A stretch of DNA of 14,006 nt from Phytophthora quininea (taxonomy: Eukaryota > Oomycota > Peronosporomycetes > Peronosporales > Peronosporaceae). The stretch is taken from contig JAAVTG010001017.1 of NCBI GenBank assembly GCA_011947345.1, positions 1 through 14,006 of the forward strand, written 5' to 3'. The notes under the pieces are model-generated. The model searched no databases. It had not been told where the DNA came from and worked only from the letters and a program-made list of their open reading frames with translations. The position numbers were made by a program, and so were the translations under genes. Below are positions 1-8,020 of this stretch, one piece after another. Every line of letters starts with the position of its first letter. Position 1 is the stretch's first letter.

Positions 1-183
1 CCCAATCGGCCTCTTCTAGTCGAGGGTCACGCTCTCATACTCGACGTCAGCGGACGCGGCCACGGCGGCGTCTGCGGGCGCCAGAGAGGTCTTGCTGCGG
101 CACAAGACACTCAGCGAGCTGTGTGCCTGACGACGCGCCCGAGCGCGCAGCGCCAGACGCGTAGAGCGGAGCGAGACCTGCAT
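1..183 (-). CDS. 5' part of a gene with a mitochondrial-type presequence (runs off the left edge)
   Basis: Reading the minus strand from the ATG at 183-181 gives 55 codons. The first ~30 residues begin MQVSLRSTRLALRARARRQ, rich in Arg, Ser, Leu and Ala with no acidic residue, as in a mitochondrial targeting presequence. An Ala-rich stretch and the more acidic VEYESVTLD follow. An in-frame TAG lies at 18-16, 15 bases from the window edge. A one-base shift there reopens the frame into acidic residues, and missing-base frameshifts are common elsewhere in this window, so the stop may be an artefact and the mature protein would continue off the edge. The gene is head-to-head with the thioredoxin-fold gene, 135 bases apart. 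The mature enzyme cannot be identified. A chance ORF is possible, but its composition and position argue for a real N-terminus. Confidence 0.5.
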
Positions 184-318
184 CTGCTTGGCGTAGGAAG
201 CTCAAGAGTGTGAGGCTGCGAGAGATCTGCGAGGCAATGACTGGGCCAGAAACGAGGTCGTCTTTTCAGCCAATGAAAAGACCCGAACGGATTCATATAA
301 GTACGAAATCGACAAACC
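184..318. promoter_or_regulatory. Short divergent promoter region
   Basis: These 135 bases separate two outward-facing start codons. Seen directly: a CCAAT box near 270-274, a TATA-like CATATAAG near 294-301 facing right, and on the minus strand TCATTGCC near 233-240, one mismatch from the oomycete initiator TCAYTYY and about 50 bases before the left gene's ATG. The right-hand ATG has a strong context (AAACCATGGCG). Co-regulation of the two genes is an inference. Confidence 0.4.
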
Positions 319-1244
319 ATGGCGACGAGCTGCGGCCATGACCACGACCATGAGCTGGACCTGGCGACGGACCCGACGCTGGCGTCGTGCTGCGAGCGCG
401 ACCAGCAGAACTTCGACAAGGCCATGAAGCTCAAGGCGCTGCTGACGGCGCACGACCCGACGTCCAACAACGTCAAGATGCGGCAGCAGCTCTTCCAGCC
501 GCCAGTGTCAACTGTACCAGCCACCCAAGCACCAATTCCTCAACAAAAGCTACTACACAAGATGACGCGGAGTTGGACTCGGACTTTGACGACAGCGATG
601 ACGAATTCGGCATGGAAGCCATGCTACTAGCAAGGAGACAGCAACTGGAGCAAGCGGCCAAACACGCAGCCGACGGCTACACGGTCGTGCTGGATGCGTC
701 ATTGTCTTCACTTCTGCAGCAGCTGCAGACCCAGCCTGAAGTCCCCAGAGTGGTGTTGGCGGTCACTGCTCAAGAAGACACGGACTTTGTCCGTGCCATG
801 AGGTCTGAGATGACTGCAGTCGCCCAGAGGTTCGCAGGCTCCAAGTTCTACGTCGTGCAAGCTGGAGGCGGCGATGACGCACTGCGACAGCTGAGACTGC
901 CGTCAGTGCCGTGCTTGGCGGCGTTCCGACGTGGTGAGCGCGTGGACTCGGTCGTACTTGATGCCACGACGCTGGCCCCCGAGCTGGAGCTGCTCTGGGA
1001 GGCGCGCTTCTTGCCGTGGCTGACGAACTGCAATGTACTGGCCACCGAGCGGCAGGATCACAATTCGAGGAACAGTGCAAGTGAACGCAGCAAGCAGCAA
1101 GCTGCTGGCGATCGAGAGGAACCTTCTGGCTACGACTGCGGCGTGGAAGGCTGCCGCCTGCGCTTCGGGTATGAACACGAGCATGTGGGTACGTCGCAGG
1201 CCACCAAGGACGAGATTGCAGCGTGGCGCCAGAGCCCTTCGTAA
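319..1244 (+). CDS. Thioredoxin-fold protein without a redox CxxC, phosducin-like/TXNDC9-like
   Basis: The N-terminus opens with a His/Asp/Cys-rich segment (MATSCGHDHDHELDLATD) and an alpha-helical stretch ending NNVKMRQQLFQ in one frame. The rest is read one frame over: an acidic run (DSDFDDSDDEFG), a Gln/Ala-rich helix (LLARRQQLEQAAKHA), then a thioredoxin-like fold (VPRVVLAVTAQED, then KFYVVQA, then LPSVPCLAAFRRGERVDSVV). The cis-Pro region (SVPCLAAF) and following beta-hairpin resemble phosducin-like/TXNDC9 proteins, which also lack an active-site CxxC and act as co-chaperones for CCT substrates. The C-terminal ~65 residues hold DCGVEGCRLRFGYEHEH, a possible metal site. Total length is about 285 residues. 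The frame change between ~500 and 572 is either a 68-base intron (GT 505, AG 572, weak acceptor) or one missing base. The fold call is moderate; partners are unknown. Confidence 0.6.
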
Positions 1245-1829
1245 CTCAATGAACTTCTCGCAACAAATCACCTTTCGTGTCGAAGCCTGTCGAGCTGTAA
1301 CATGTCCAGTCCGCCCTGCAGCTCCAGGTTGACGTGGATAGCAAACGACCAACTTCAGAGAGCCATGACGTCGCCACTGCACCGACCCAGAAGCCAACGT
1401 TATATCGAATGCTCCACGAGGCGACGGCAACATGCAGAACTGCTGACCATCTGAACGAACTGCGGGTCGTGGGTTTCCAGTGTCCATCTGGCACTCGGCC
1501 GCCGTTCGCTTATGCTCTTGAAGCGCTACTCTTGTTCTGAATTTCATTCGCACGCCGAAAAAGATGGGGGCGATATGTGTAGATTGTGTCGTCGTGGGCT
1601 CTCAAGCTACATGGCTCCCCAGAAACCATGCTGGTGGTGGTGGGCCATTTGCTGGCGTTGCGACAGCCCTCTTCTATGGAAAAGCGCACCGGCCACTGCT
1701 CCCCCGCGGCTCGGCTTGAGGTCGGAGTGCACGTCACACCACGAGCAACGACTGCCGGCAACGCCCAACGCCCTCAACGGTTAGCGCCATTTCCTATTCC
1801 GAGCTGCGGGACGCAAGCGCAGTTTGATC
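1245..1829. other. Intergenic region between the thioredoxin-fold gene and the cyclase
   Basis: No convincing gene was found in these 585 bases; open frames on both strands are short and lack family-like wording. The left part is presumably 3' flank of the upstream gene and the right part the cyclase promoter. CCATTTCC at about 1788-1795, some 35 bases before the chosen ATG, is one mismatch from the oomycete initiator TCAYTYY and could mark the transcription start. No RNA gene or obvious repeat was seen. Confidence 0.4.
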
Positions 1830-4800
1830 ATGACGCAAGACGACGAGAGTGTGCACACCACCAGGGACCGAGCTAGCTCGGGGATGCTCCGCAAGGAGCT
1901 GGACATGCGCCTCACCGCCTACGTGCCGGCGGTGGTGCGGCGCCACATTGAACGCCAAGACTTGGCCCAAGAGCTGCCCATGTCCACGACGCACAGGACG
2001 ATGGTGGTCAGCATGTTTGCAGACGTCTCAGGCTTCACCGCCATGACCGAGTCTCTGGCTGCTCGAGGCCCTGTCGGAGCCGAAGACCTGGCCAAGCACT
2101 TGAACTCGTACTTTGAGCAGCTCCTGAGACTCGTATCCAGTGCTGGCGGAGACGTGTTCAAGTTCGCTGGAGACGCCATGTTGATCTTCTGGCCTGAAAG
2201 CAAAGAGGACACCATGGACAGCTTACTACGCAGAGCGCTGCAGTGTGCACTGCGGATTCAGACGCATTTGCATGAGGCAGAGCTCGCACGAGGTGTCGTG
2301 CTCAGTGTGAAGGTCGGTGTGGGGATTGGCGAAGCCACCATTGCCCACCTTGGCGGAGAGAGTGACGGCGCGACGACCCGCATCGAGTATGTGGCCGTGG
2401 GTCCTGCATTGGAGCAGGCTTTCAGTGCCGAGCACCAGGCAGAAGCAGGAGATGTTATTTGCTCAAGCGAGTGCTGGCAGCGCGTCAGCGAGTTCTTCGA
2501 AGGCGCGCCAGTTCAAAGTCACGGCAGCGACGGCTTCCACAAGGTGGCAGGAGTGAAGCACCCCGTCAAAATCTGCTCCAGAAGACCGTCCTTCACAAGA
2601 CACGACGCGCTGCTGCATGCACGCATGAAGCAGTATGTTTCACGAGCTGTGTGGCCCTACCTGGACGCACACGACGAGTTCTGGGGATCCGAACTGAGAG
2701 AAGTTTCAGTATTATTTATCAACTTGGGCTTCAGGTAAGTTGTAGCTGTGTAGGATTGACACGCGTAGCGGCTGTAGAAGACTAACTGCCTTTGCTGTCT
2801 TTATCTTGATCAGTGAGCAAGATCTTGCCCAAATGCTTGGCGCCAAGGAGCTGCTGCGACTGCATGACGCGTTTGCAAAGGTGCAGAAGTGCGTGTACGA
2901 CTATGAAGGCACGATTAACAAGTTCCTGGTGGATGACAAAGGCAGCACTGTGATCGCAGCGTTTGGTCTGCCTCCAGTGACCCACGAGAACGACCCCGTT
3001 CGCGCCATTTTGGCGTCGCTAGCGATCTGCGCGGCGCTCGGGAACAACGGTCTCAAAGCTTCAGTGGGTATTACGACGGGTACCGCCCTGTGTGGTGTTG
3101 TTGGCCACCAAGGCAACCGTCGAGAGTACACCGTGCTAGGTGACATTGTGAACCTGTCAGCTCGCCTCATGCAACGCGCCAAATTCGAGAATGGAGGAGT
3201 GCTCACAGACGCACCAACAAAGAGCTACACGGAAGACGTGCTGCACTTTGAGGACCGTCTTCAGATCATGGTGAAAGGCAAGAACGAGAGCATCAAATCC
3301 ACCGACCGTACCCACGAATGTCCATTCTAATGGGCTACCACTTGTCCTCTTCGCTGCAGCAGCCGTCAGGAAGGCCAGCACGCTCTCACGCCAAGTCTGT
3401 TGTGAGTCGCACTCCCACAATGCAAAATGTGATGGAAAACATGTATCGTGTACAAGTGCGGGAAACCCAACGTCGCTTGTCGCTTCGAGCAGAGCGCCAG
3501 TGCCTCCCGGCTGAAGTGCTCGTCGAAAGTGAGAGTTTTAAGAAGATCCGAGCTGCACTCATGGACAAATGCTCTCAGCTGAATCGGTTTGCACCTGGTG
3601 GGGCGTTCATTCTTGAAGGAGACATTGGTGTGGGGAAGACTGTGCTACTACGATCGGCCCTCGCGAACCTCGATGTTGAAAACTACCAGGTACTGGTCGG
3701 CACGGCTAGCCCGTTTGCTACTCGGAACCTTACGCAATATGGTCCGAGCTAATTACTCGCGCTGCAGCCGATGCATCAAGGCGTAGAATCCCGACCGTGC
3801 AAGGCGGGCGTGAACCGGAACCTCATCCAAACTCTGATAATCAGAATGCACCAGTCAGAATCGATGCGTCTCGCGAGGTCGAAACAGAACGACGCGAGTG
3901 TGTGGCGCAGTTTGTCAGACAAAAGATCCGCGAAGGAGCAGCACCGAACACGACACTAGTTCGATACGCCCACCTTCTAAACTCGATTTTGGACACGGAC
4001 TTTGACGCATGTCCAGACAAACCAGCGGCAATCGGCGAAAACAACTATGACGATTTCATTCCTAGTGATAATCACGATGGCGTGGCCAACGCACGCTAAA
4101 GAAGTAAAGCTGCCACAAACTGCTGAAGCTCCGGCGTTTGACGGTACCTTGCAGGTGAAAGAAGACGAGATTGCCCGTGGTTTATGGGTCTATTAAAGAC
4201 AGACCTAGCGCAACAAGATGACCAGGAATCAACCAGCAGCGACTCGACTTCTGACGATGTTCGCGACGGAAATAATGCGCCAGAGAACGATGAGGCTGAA
4301 GAGCGAGAGAGTGAATGGAAGCCGGACGATCTCGATCAAAGCGGCATTCTGCTGTTGTGTGCATTGAATGCAATGTCTCGCGACCGAGCAACGGTGTTCT
4401 ACCTCGACAACGCCATGTACATGGACGAGAAGTCGTGGACCCTCGTCACTAGCATCGCCCAGTACTTCACGAACTGTTTGGTCGTCGTCGGCGCACGACC
4501 GCCTAGCCTGGCCCTCGGTGAGAACACCGAGAGCTCTTCGTTCCGCAAGCAACTGCGTCTGCTCAAGAGCATGAAGTCTTCTACGTGTGGAGTTCTTGAA
4601 ACATTTAGCAGCAACGACATTGACGTTCTATCACGCCAAATCCTCAAAGTCCAATCGATACCGCCCGGCCTTTTGACCATCCTTGCGTCCCGATCGCAAG
4701 GAAACCCTCTCTTCCTACACGAAATCATCACTGAAATGAAGGAGCAAGAAATCCTCGAGGTGGATTCCACCAAAGGCACATGCGAGCTGCACGTCCAGGA

Positions 4801-6330
4801 GCCATGGGGCGACAAGTTCAAAGCTGAGTTCTGCTTCGGCTGCCATGCCAAGTTCGTTGTCAAGGAAAAGGACAAGAAAGTGAAGATCAAGAAGCACCGC
4901 TGCAAATGCTGCGGCTACGTCTTTGTCCGACATGCACGCCAAAAGCCTGTCAAATGAAACTTCCGGACCCAATCCCGAGCTTGTGCGCCACTGCCGAACG
5001 TGTTACAACCTCGCATCTTCACGTCGACCAAGCGGGACTGTTCAATCTGGTGGCGTCGCCATCGAGAAGCGATCGCGATCGAACAAAATCCGCTCCATGT
5101 TCCACTCGGGGAGTAGTGGAGCACATCCACTTTGTCGTCAGCGTCTTCCGCTGCGGCACAGGCCAATAGCATTTCAAACCGCGTAGCACTACGACCGCCG
5201 AGGACGGTAAAGAGCGTTCTTACCACGATGCTTGACCAGCTTACAGTCTCTCAGCGCATGCTCATGAAAACAGCCAGCGCGATTGGCTTCGAATTCGACA
5301 AAGAGATGCTCCGAGCCACATGCCCCATTGAGGCTCATTTAGCTCGCTTCGACCAGGACGTGGAGGACTTGCAGCGCTTGGCAATGATTCGTCGTATCGA
5401 TGAGCCCTTTATTGAGTGGGGTTTGTCCCCTCCAAGAGCGCACCGAAGGTTCAATTGAAGGTGAAGTTCAAATTCGACCATGGCTTCATGCGGGGCGTGA
5501 TTCGTGCGCAAATGCTGCGTGGGCAACTGGACAAACTCAACTCGCGCATCGCAGACATCCGTGAGCAAAAAGACAAAGAAGTTCGCTTGTTGTTCTTGTC
5601 GAAGACGAGCCAAATCTCCCGCCCGCCACAGGTGGGGATCCCAACTTCCTCTGCTCACTCACGGGGACGAGCATTGACTCCAACCGGCGTCTCGAGATCA
5701 TCTGCTACTGAAGGTCAACGGCGTCGGCGGAATTCACATTCGGGTGGCGAAGCCTTTAGTTCAGCAAGCCCTTCTTCCTCTGAATCGTCGACGACGCAAG
5801 CCCTGAACGAGGACGACAATGGCGTCCCGGTGATTCATCCCAGCAACGTGTTCGCCAACAAACTGGCCTCGCCCAGCGTTTGGTGCGTCAGGCCCACCTT
5901 CAACAAGCTCAAGACTGACAAAGTATTTGTCAAGAAACAGTCCAGCGTCTTCTCGCACCTCAAATTGAAAAGTCTCAAGAAAGCAAGACAGTGGAAAACG
6001 CGCTACGCCGCTCTGTACAACAGCCACTTGTTGCTGTACTACGAAGAGAGCGATATCACGAGTGTGTGCACATCCGGACCAATTCAGGGCTCTTCACTCT
6101 CCCTCAGAGGTGCCAAAGTCAGCGAGTGCGACCCAGAAGTGGCGGCAAAGGTCAATTGTTTCCAAGTCGAAGTGTCCACGTGGACCAAGGGCAAGAACGA
6201 GATGCACCAACGTCGATCGTTCGTGATTGCCGTCGAGAGCGAAGAAGAGGTCAAGAACTGGATCTACTTGATCCGCTACGCCATCGAATCCCTCGAAAAC
6301 CAACCCGTCAACACACTGCCATCGCAGTAA
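1830..6330 (+). CDS. Soluble-type adenylyl cyclase fused to STAND ATPase, FYVE-like finger and PH domain (frameshifted copy)
   Basis: It should make cAMP from ATP. The first cyclase domain (about 2000-2560) has both metal Asp (FADVSGFT, codon 2022; FKFAGDAML, codon 2172) and the VGPALEQAFSAEHQAEAG block. The second (about 2705-3300) has no metal Asp (SVLFINLG) but has TINKFLVDDKG, REYTVLGD and VNLSARL, the asymmetric layout of ADCY10. Next come a P-loop (GDIGVGKT, 3618-3641), a Walker B-like VFYLDN (4394-4411), RSQGNPLFLHEII (about 4694-4730), a FYVE-like finger, a winged-helix-like MLDQLTVSQRMLMKTASAIG, FKFDHGFMRG, a coiled helix, a Ser-rich linker and a PH domain. The ATG at 1830 is the first in frame. 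One intron lies at 2735-2813. About seven frame changes break it: near 3295, 3725, 4090, 4180, 4920, 5120 and 5415. Full length would be about 1,470 residues against ~1,600 in human ADCY10, which lacks FYVE and PH. No substitution-type stop was noticed. Cyclase-ATPase assignment is strong; whether the gene is intact in nature is open. Confidence 0.85.
2735..2813 (+). other. Intron in the cyclase gene
   Basis: A consensus donor (CAG|GTAAGT) at 2735 and a pyrimidine-rich acceptor (CTTTATCTTGATCAG) ending at 2813 bound 79 bases with a stop in the upstream frame. ACTAAC at about 2780-2785 is a good branch site. Splicing joins the frames exactly, turning SVLFINLGF into the SEQDLAQMLG that follows in the second cyclase domain. 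Confidence 0.9.
4808..5010 (+). other. FYVE-like zinc finger inserted in the ATPase module
   Basis: FYVE fingers bind phosphatidylinositol 3-phosphate on endosomes. Visible here are CFGCHAKF (Cys codons 4832 and 4841), the basic KIKKHRCKCCG (Cys codons 4901, 4907 and 4910), corresponding to the FYVE core R(R/K)HHCRxCG, and after a frame change near 4920 the last pair HCRTCYN (Cys codons 4992 and 5001), matching the usual RxCxxCY end. The third Cys pair falls at the frame break and is not clearly visible, so the count of zinc ligands is uncertain. The finger lies between GNPLFLHEII and the winged-helix-like segment, which are normally consecutive in cyclase-associated ATPases. Confidence 0.7.
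5935..6291 (+). other. C-terminal PH domain of the cyclase
   Basis: A basic first strand and loop (SHLKLKSLKKARQWKTRYAAL) leads to NSHLLLYYEE, then SLSLRGAKVSE, CFQVEVSTW, RSFVIAVESEEEVKNWI and the final helix IRYAIESLEN. This is the usual PH order, with the conserved Trp of the C-terminal helix at codon 6259. Lys/Arg in the beta1-beta2 region suit phosphoinositide binding. It lies in one uninterrupted frame running from about 5416 to the stop at 6328-6330, which supports a natural fusion to the upstream gene. Confidence 0.85.
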
Positions 6331-6922
6331 AGTCCCGGTATCATACATCAAGAAAACCAAGCATGTTCATTAGCCGCTGCAGCATCCGTCGGAAGATCAC
6401 CCACTTGCAGCAGTTGCAAACAAAAACACGCCTGTTTTAATCCTTGTAGCCCCAAAATATACAGAATTAAGCTCCAGCGCAATGCACGACGCGTGCATCA
6501 AGCGACGCAGACCGCCGGAGGCCATGCTGCCAGAGGTCCCCTCGAACCCGTTCTTGAGGCGGGACCTTATGTGTCGTGGCTTCCCCAGTGTCGTTCAAAG
6601 CTCTGCGATCAAGTGACTCCTCTCAACTCCCAAGGCAGAAAAAAATCCGGTGCTGCTACCGTCCAGGTTCTCGATCCATGCATTCTCCATGTATCGGTCC
6701 AGTTATTGTCCATGTACGCTGTTGGAGACGAGCAAACGTGTTGCGTTATGCCTACAGCAACGTCGGGGAGGCGTGTGGTGGCGGTTGAGATGACATTAAT
6801 CACATGGCAGCGCTGTATGCGGTGTATATTGGCGTCATGTACATGAACATGCTTCGATCGAATTCGTCTTCGCCTCCCATTTTAAACTCTTGTCAAAAAG
6901 TCTACAGACTTATCAGGCTTCC
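6331..6922. other. 3' flank of the cyclase and intergenic DNA, with a possible 44-codon ORF
   Basis: The first ~150 bases become A/T-richer (AAACAAAAACACG, CCAAAATATACAG) and are probably the cyclase 3' untranslated region; no clear AATAAA was found. An ATG at 6482 opens 44 codons to a TGA at 6614-6616. Its middle (KRRRPPEAMLPEVPSNPFLR) looks protein-like, with basic and Pro-rich residues, but has no recognised relative and could be a fragment or chance. The minus-oriented arm of an inverted repeat sits at 6646-6714. Confidence 0.3.
6646..6714 (-). repeat. Inverted repeat, left arm
   Basis: The reverse complement of this segment aligns with 7078-7143. The first 33 bases match except three, including 16 identical bases beginning CATGGACAATAACTGG, and a later block AACCTGGACGG is identical. 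Both copies translate in the same frame to MDNNW(T/V)DT followed by TWT, so the repeat may come from a coding sequence. The arms are about 360 bases apart. Confidence 0.65.
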
Positions 6923-7288
6923 ATGCTTCGAGGCAAGTCACCGTCATTTCCGGGAGCGTTGACCAGCGGCCTCGACTATTGGCGTGACGACAACCGGCGC
7001 TTGCATGTCACCGAGCGGAAGAGAAGCCGCTCTCCAGTGCATGCTTCGCTGCGAAATAATTTAGAACAACTTACACACATGGACAATAACTGGGTCGATA
7101 CACGGAGAATTCCTGAGCAGGAAACCTGGACGGCAGCACTGGCCAAAAAAATCAAGCACAAGCGTCTACGCGACAGCGTACCAGCTGTAGAAACCTTTGG
7201 TACAGTCGTCATGATGAAGGCTTTTCCTCCGGCGTGGCGCCTTGAAAAACACAAGTGTTTTGTGTGCCGGCGGGTGGCACCGGGATAG
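6923..7288 (+). CDS. Hypothetical ORF, possible gene fragment
   Basis: From the ATG at 6923 the frame is open for about 121 codons. It includes a basic Arg/Ser patch (TERKRSRSPVHASLRN), the repeated motif MDNNWVDTRR, a Trp/Lys-rich segment (TWTAALAKKIKHKRLRD) and a Cys pair near the end (KHKCFVC). No family was recognised. The inverted copy of its middle 600 bases upstream shows that at least the MDNNW segment is repeated DNA, so a dispersed-element fragment is as likely as a gene. The open frame could also be chance. Confidence 0.3.
   Translation: MLRGKSPSFPGALTSGLDYWRDDNRRLHVTERKRSRSPVHASLRNNLEQLTHMDNNWVDTRRIPEQETWTAALAKKIKHKRLRDSVPAVETFGTVVMMKAFPPAWRLEKHKCFVCRRVAPG
7078..7143 (+). repeat. 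Inverted repeat, right arm
   Basis: Partner of 6646-6714, inside the hypothetical ORF. Similarity fades on both sides: the upstream bases (GAACAACTTACACA against CTCCAACAGCGTA) share only a little. This is more like two diverged copies of a short element or exon in opposite orientation than terminal repeats of one transposon. Confidence 0.65.
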
Positions 7289-7723
7289 CCAGTGGTCTCC
7301 GGCATTAACCTGCTGATACTGTAGGAAAGGAGTAACTACTAGCACGTCCCGGATAGCGGGGGTAAAGGGGTTAATGTGGTCTTGAATCATTCTATCGCAG
7401 CTTTCAGTGTTTGAGTAGAACACGCTTTTGCTAGGAATTCTTTACCAGGAGAAACCGCTCCTTCATCGTGGGGCAAGTGAGCATGAGGAAATAGCGCAAT
7501 ATCAAATCGAATTTCACTGCATACGAGGGCCTTCTGGTGTTTCATCGAAGGCGAATCCTCGTTCCAAAAGTCGAGGCTCGTGGAAAACCCTTCCGATGTA
7601 CAGACGCACACGTACGTCGCACGCATTAATTGTTATTGATTGTGCAAGGAATGCGGACGGGAATTGACCTCGTTTTCGTGTGGCCACGACTCGACGGCCT
7701 CTGCTGTGGCTACCGATCACGCG
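7289..7723. other. Gene-free stretch
   Basis: No supportable gene on either strand. One small inverted pair is present: CATTAACC at 7303-7310 and GGTTAATG at 7369-7376, enclosing about 58 bases with the GC-rich CCCGGATAGCGGGGG. It could be a hairpin or the footprint of a short element; 8-base arms can arise by chance. Confidence 0.3.
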
Positions 7724-8020
7724 TTACCCTGACAAGAACCTCCAACTTCTCACGAGATGAACTTTGAAGAGCTTTCGCAGCGATAATAATCGGATTATTC
7801 GCAATAAAACTGGCTGGATGCAACCTTTTAAAAGTACGAAGCGGCCATGACGAAACGGCTCGACAGCAACAGCTTGAGATCCGTTACTACTTCGTACCAG
7901 GAGGTATGCAGCTCTTCTTCGCGAAAGCCAAGGTTTTGAGGTAGAGATTGCCAAGCTCCGTCCTAATGCTTGATTTCCCCGGCTGACCGAGTTTCTCGTT
8001 GGTTTGCGGAATTCCTCCCA
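7724..8020 (-). other. Open frame downstream of the effector stop
   Basis: After the TAG at 8023-8021 the same minus-strand frame stays open for about 98 codons to a TAA near 7726-7724. The wording (WEEFRKPTRN, later LRKLFKVHLVRSW) is rich in Arg and Leu and does not clearly match WY or LWY effector repeats. A neighbouring frame also gives a plausible helical stretch (NNPIIIAAKALQSS) near 7760-7800. This may be the decayed C-terminal effector domain, or plain 3' flank. Confidence 0.25.

Noticed and set aside
903..1553. 216-codon open frame on the minus strand
   Set aside because: It is antisense to the thioredoxin-fold gene, has no family-like motif, and extends into intergenic DNA; GC-rich coding DNA often leaves such antisense frames open.
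1512..1784. 90-codon plus-strand frame with a Trp run and several Cys
   Set aside because: The WWWWW run comes from a simple GGT/TGG repeat (1630-1642); there is no family resemblance, no promoter, and it overlaps equally long frames.
4399..4905. 168-codon open frame on the minus strand
   Set aside because: It mirrors the ATPase-coding strand, where conserved motifs (VFYLDN, GNPLFLHE, CFGC) are on the plus strand.
3285..5440. Programmed ribosomal frameshifting in the cyclase
   Set aside because: Seven or so changes in mixed directions with no slippery heptamer and stem-loop is far beyond any known programmed case; missing bases explain them better.
7303..7376. CATTAACC/GGTTAATG as terminal inverted repeats of a MITE
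   Set aside because: Arms are only 8 bases, enclose under 60 bases, and no target-site duplication was seen.
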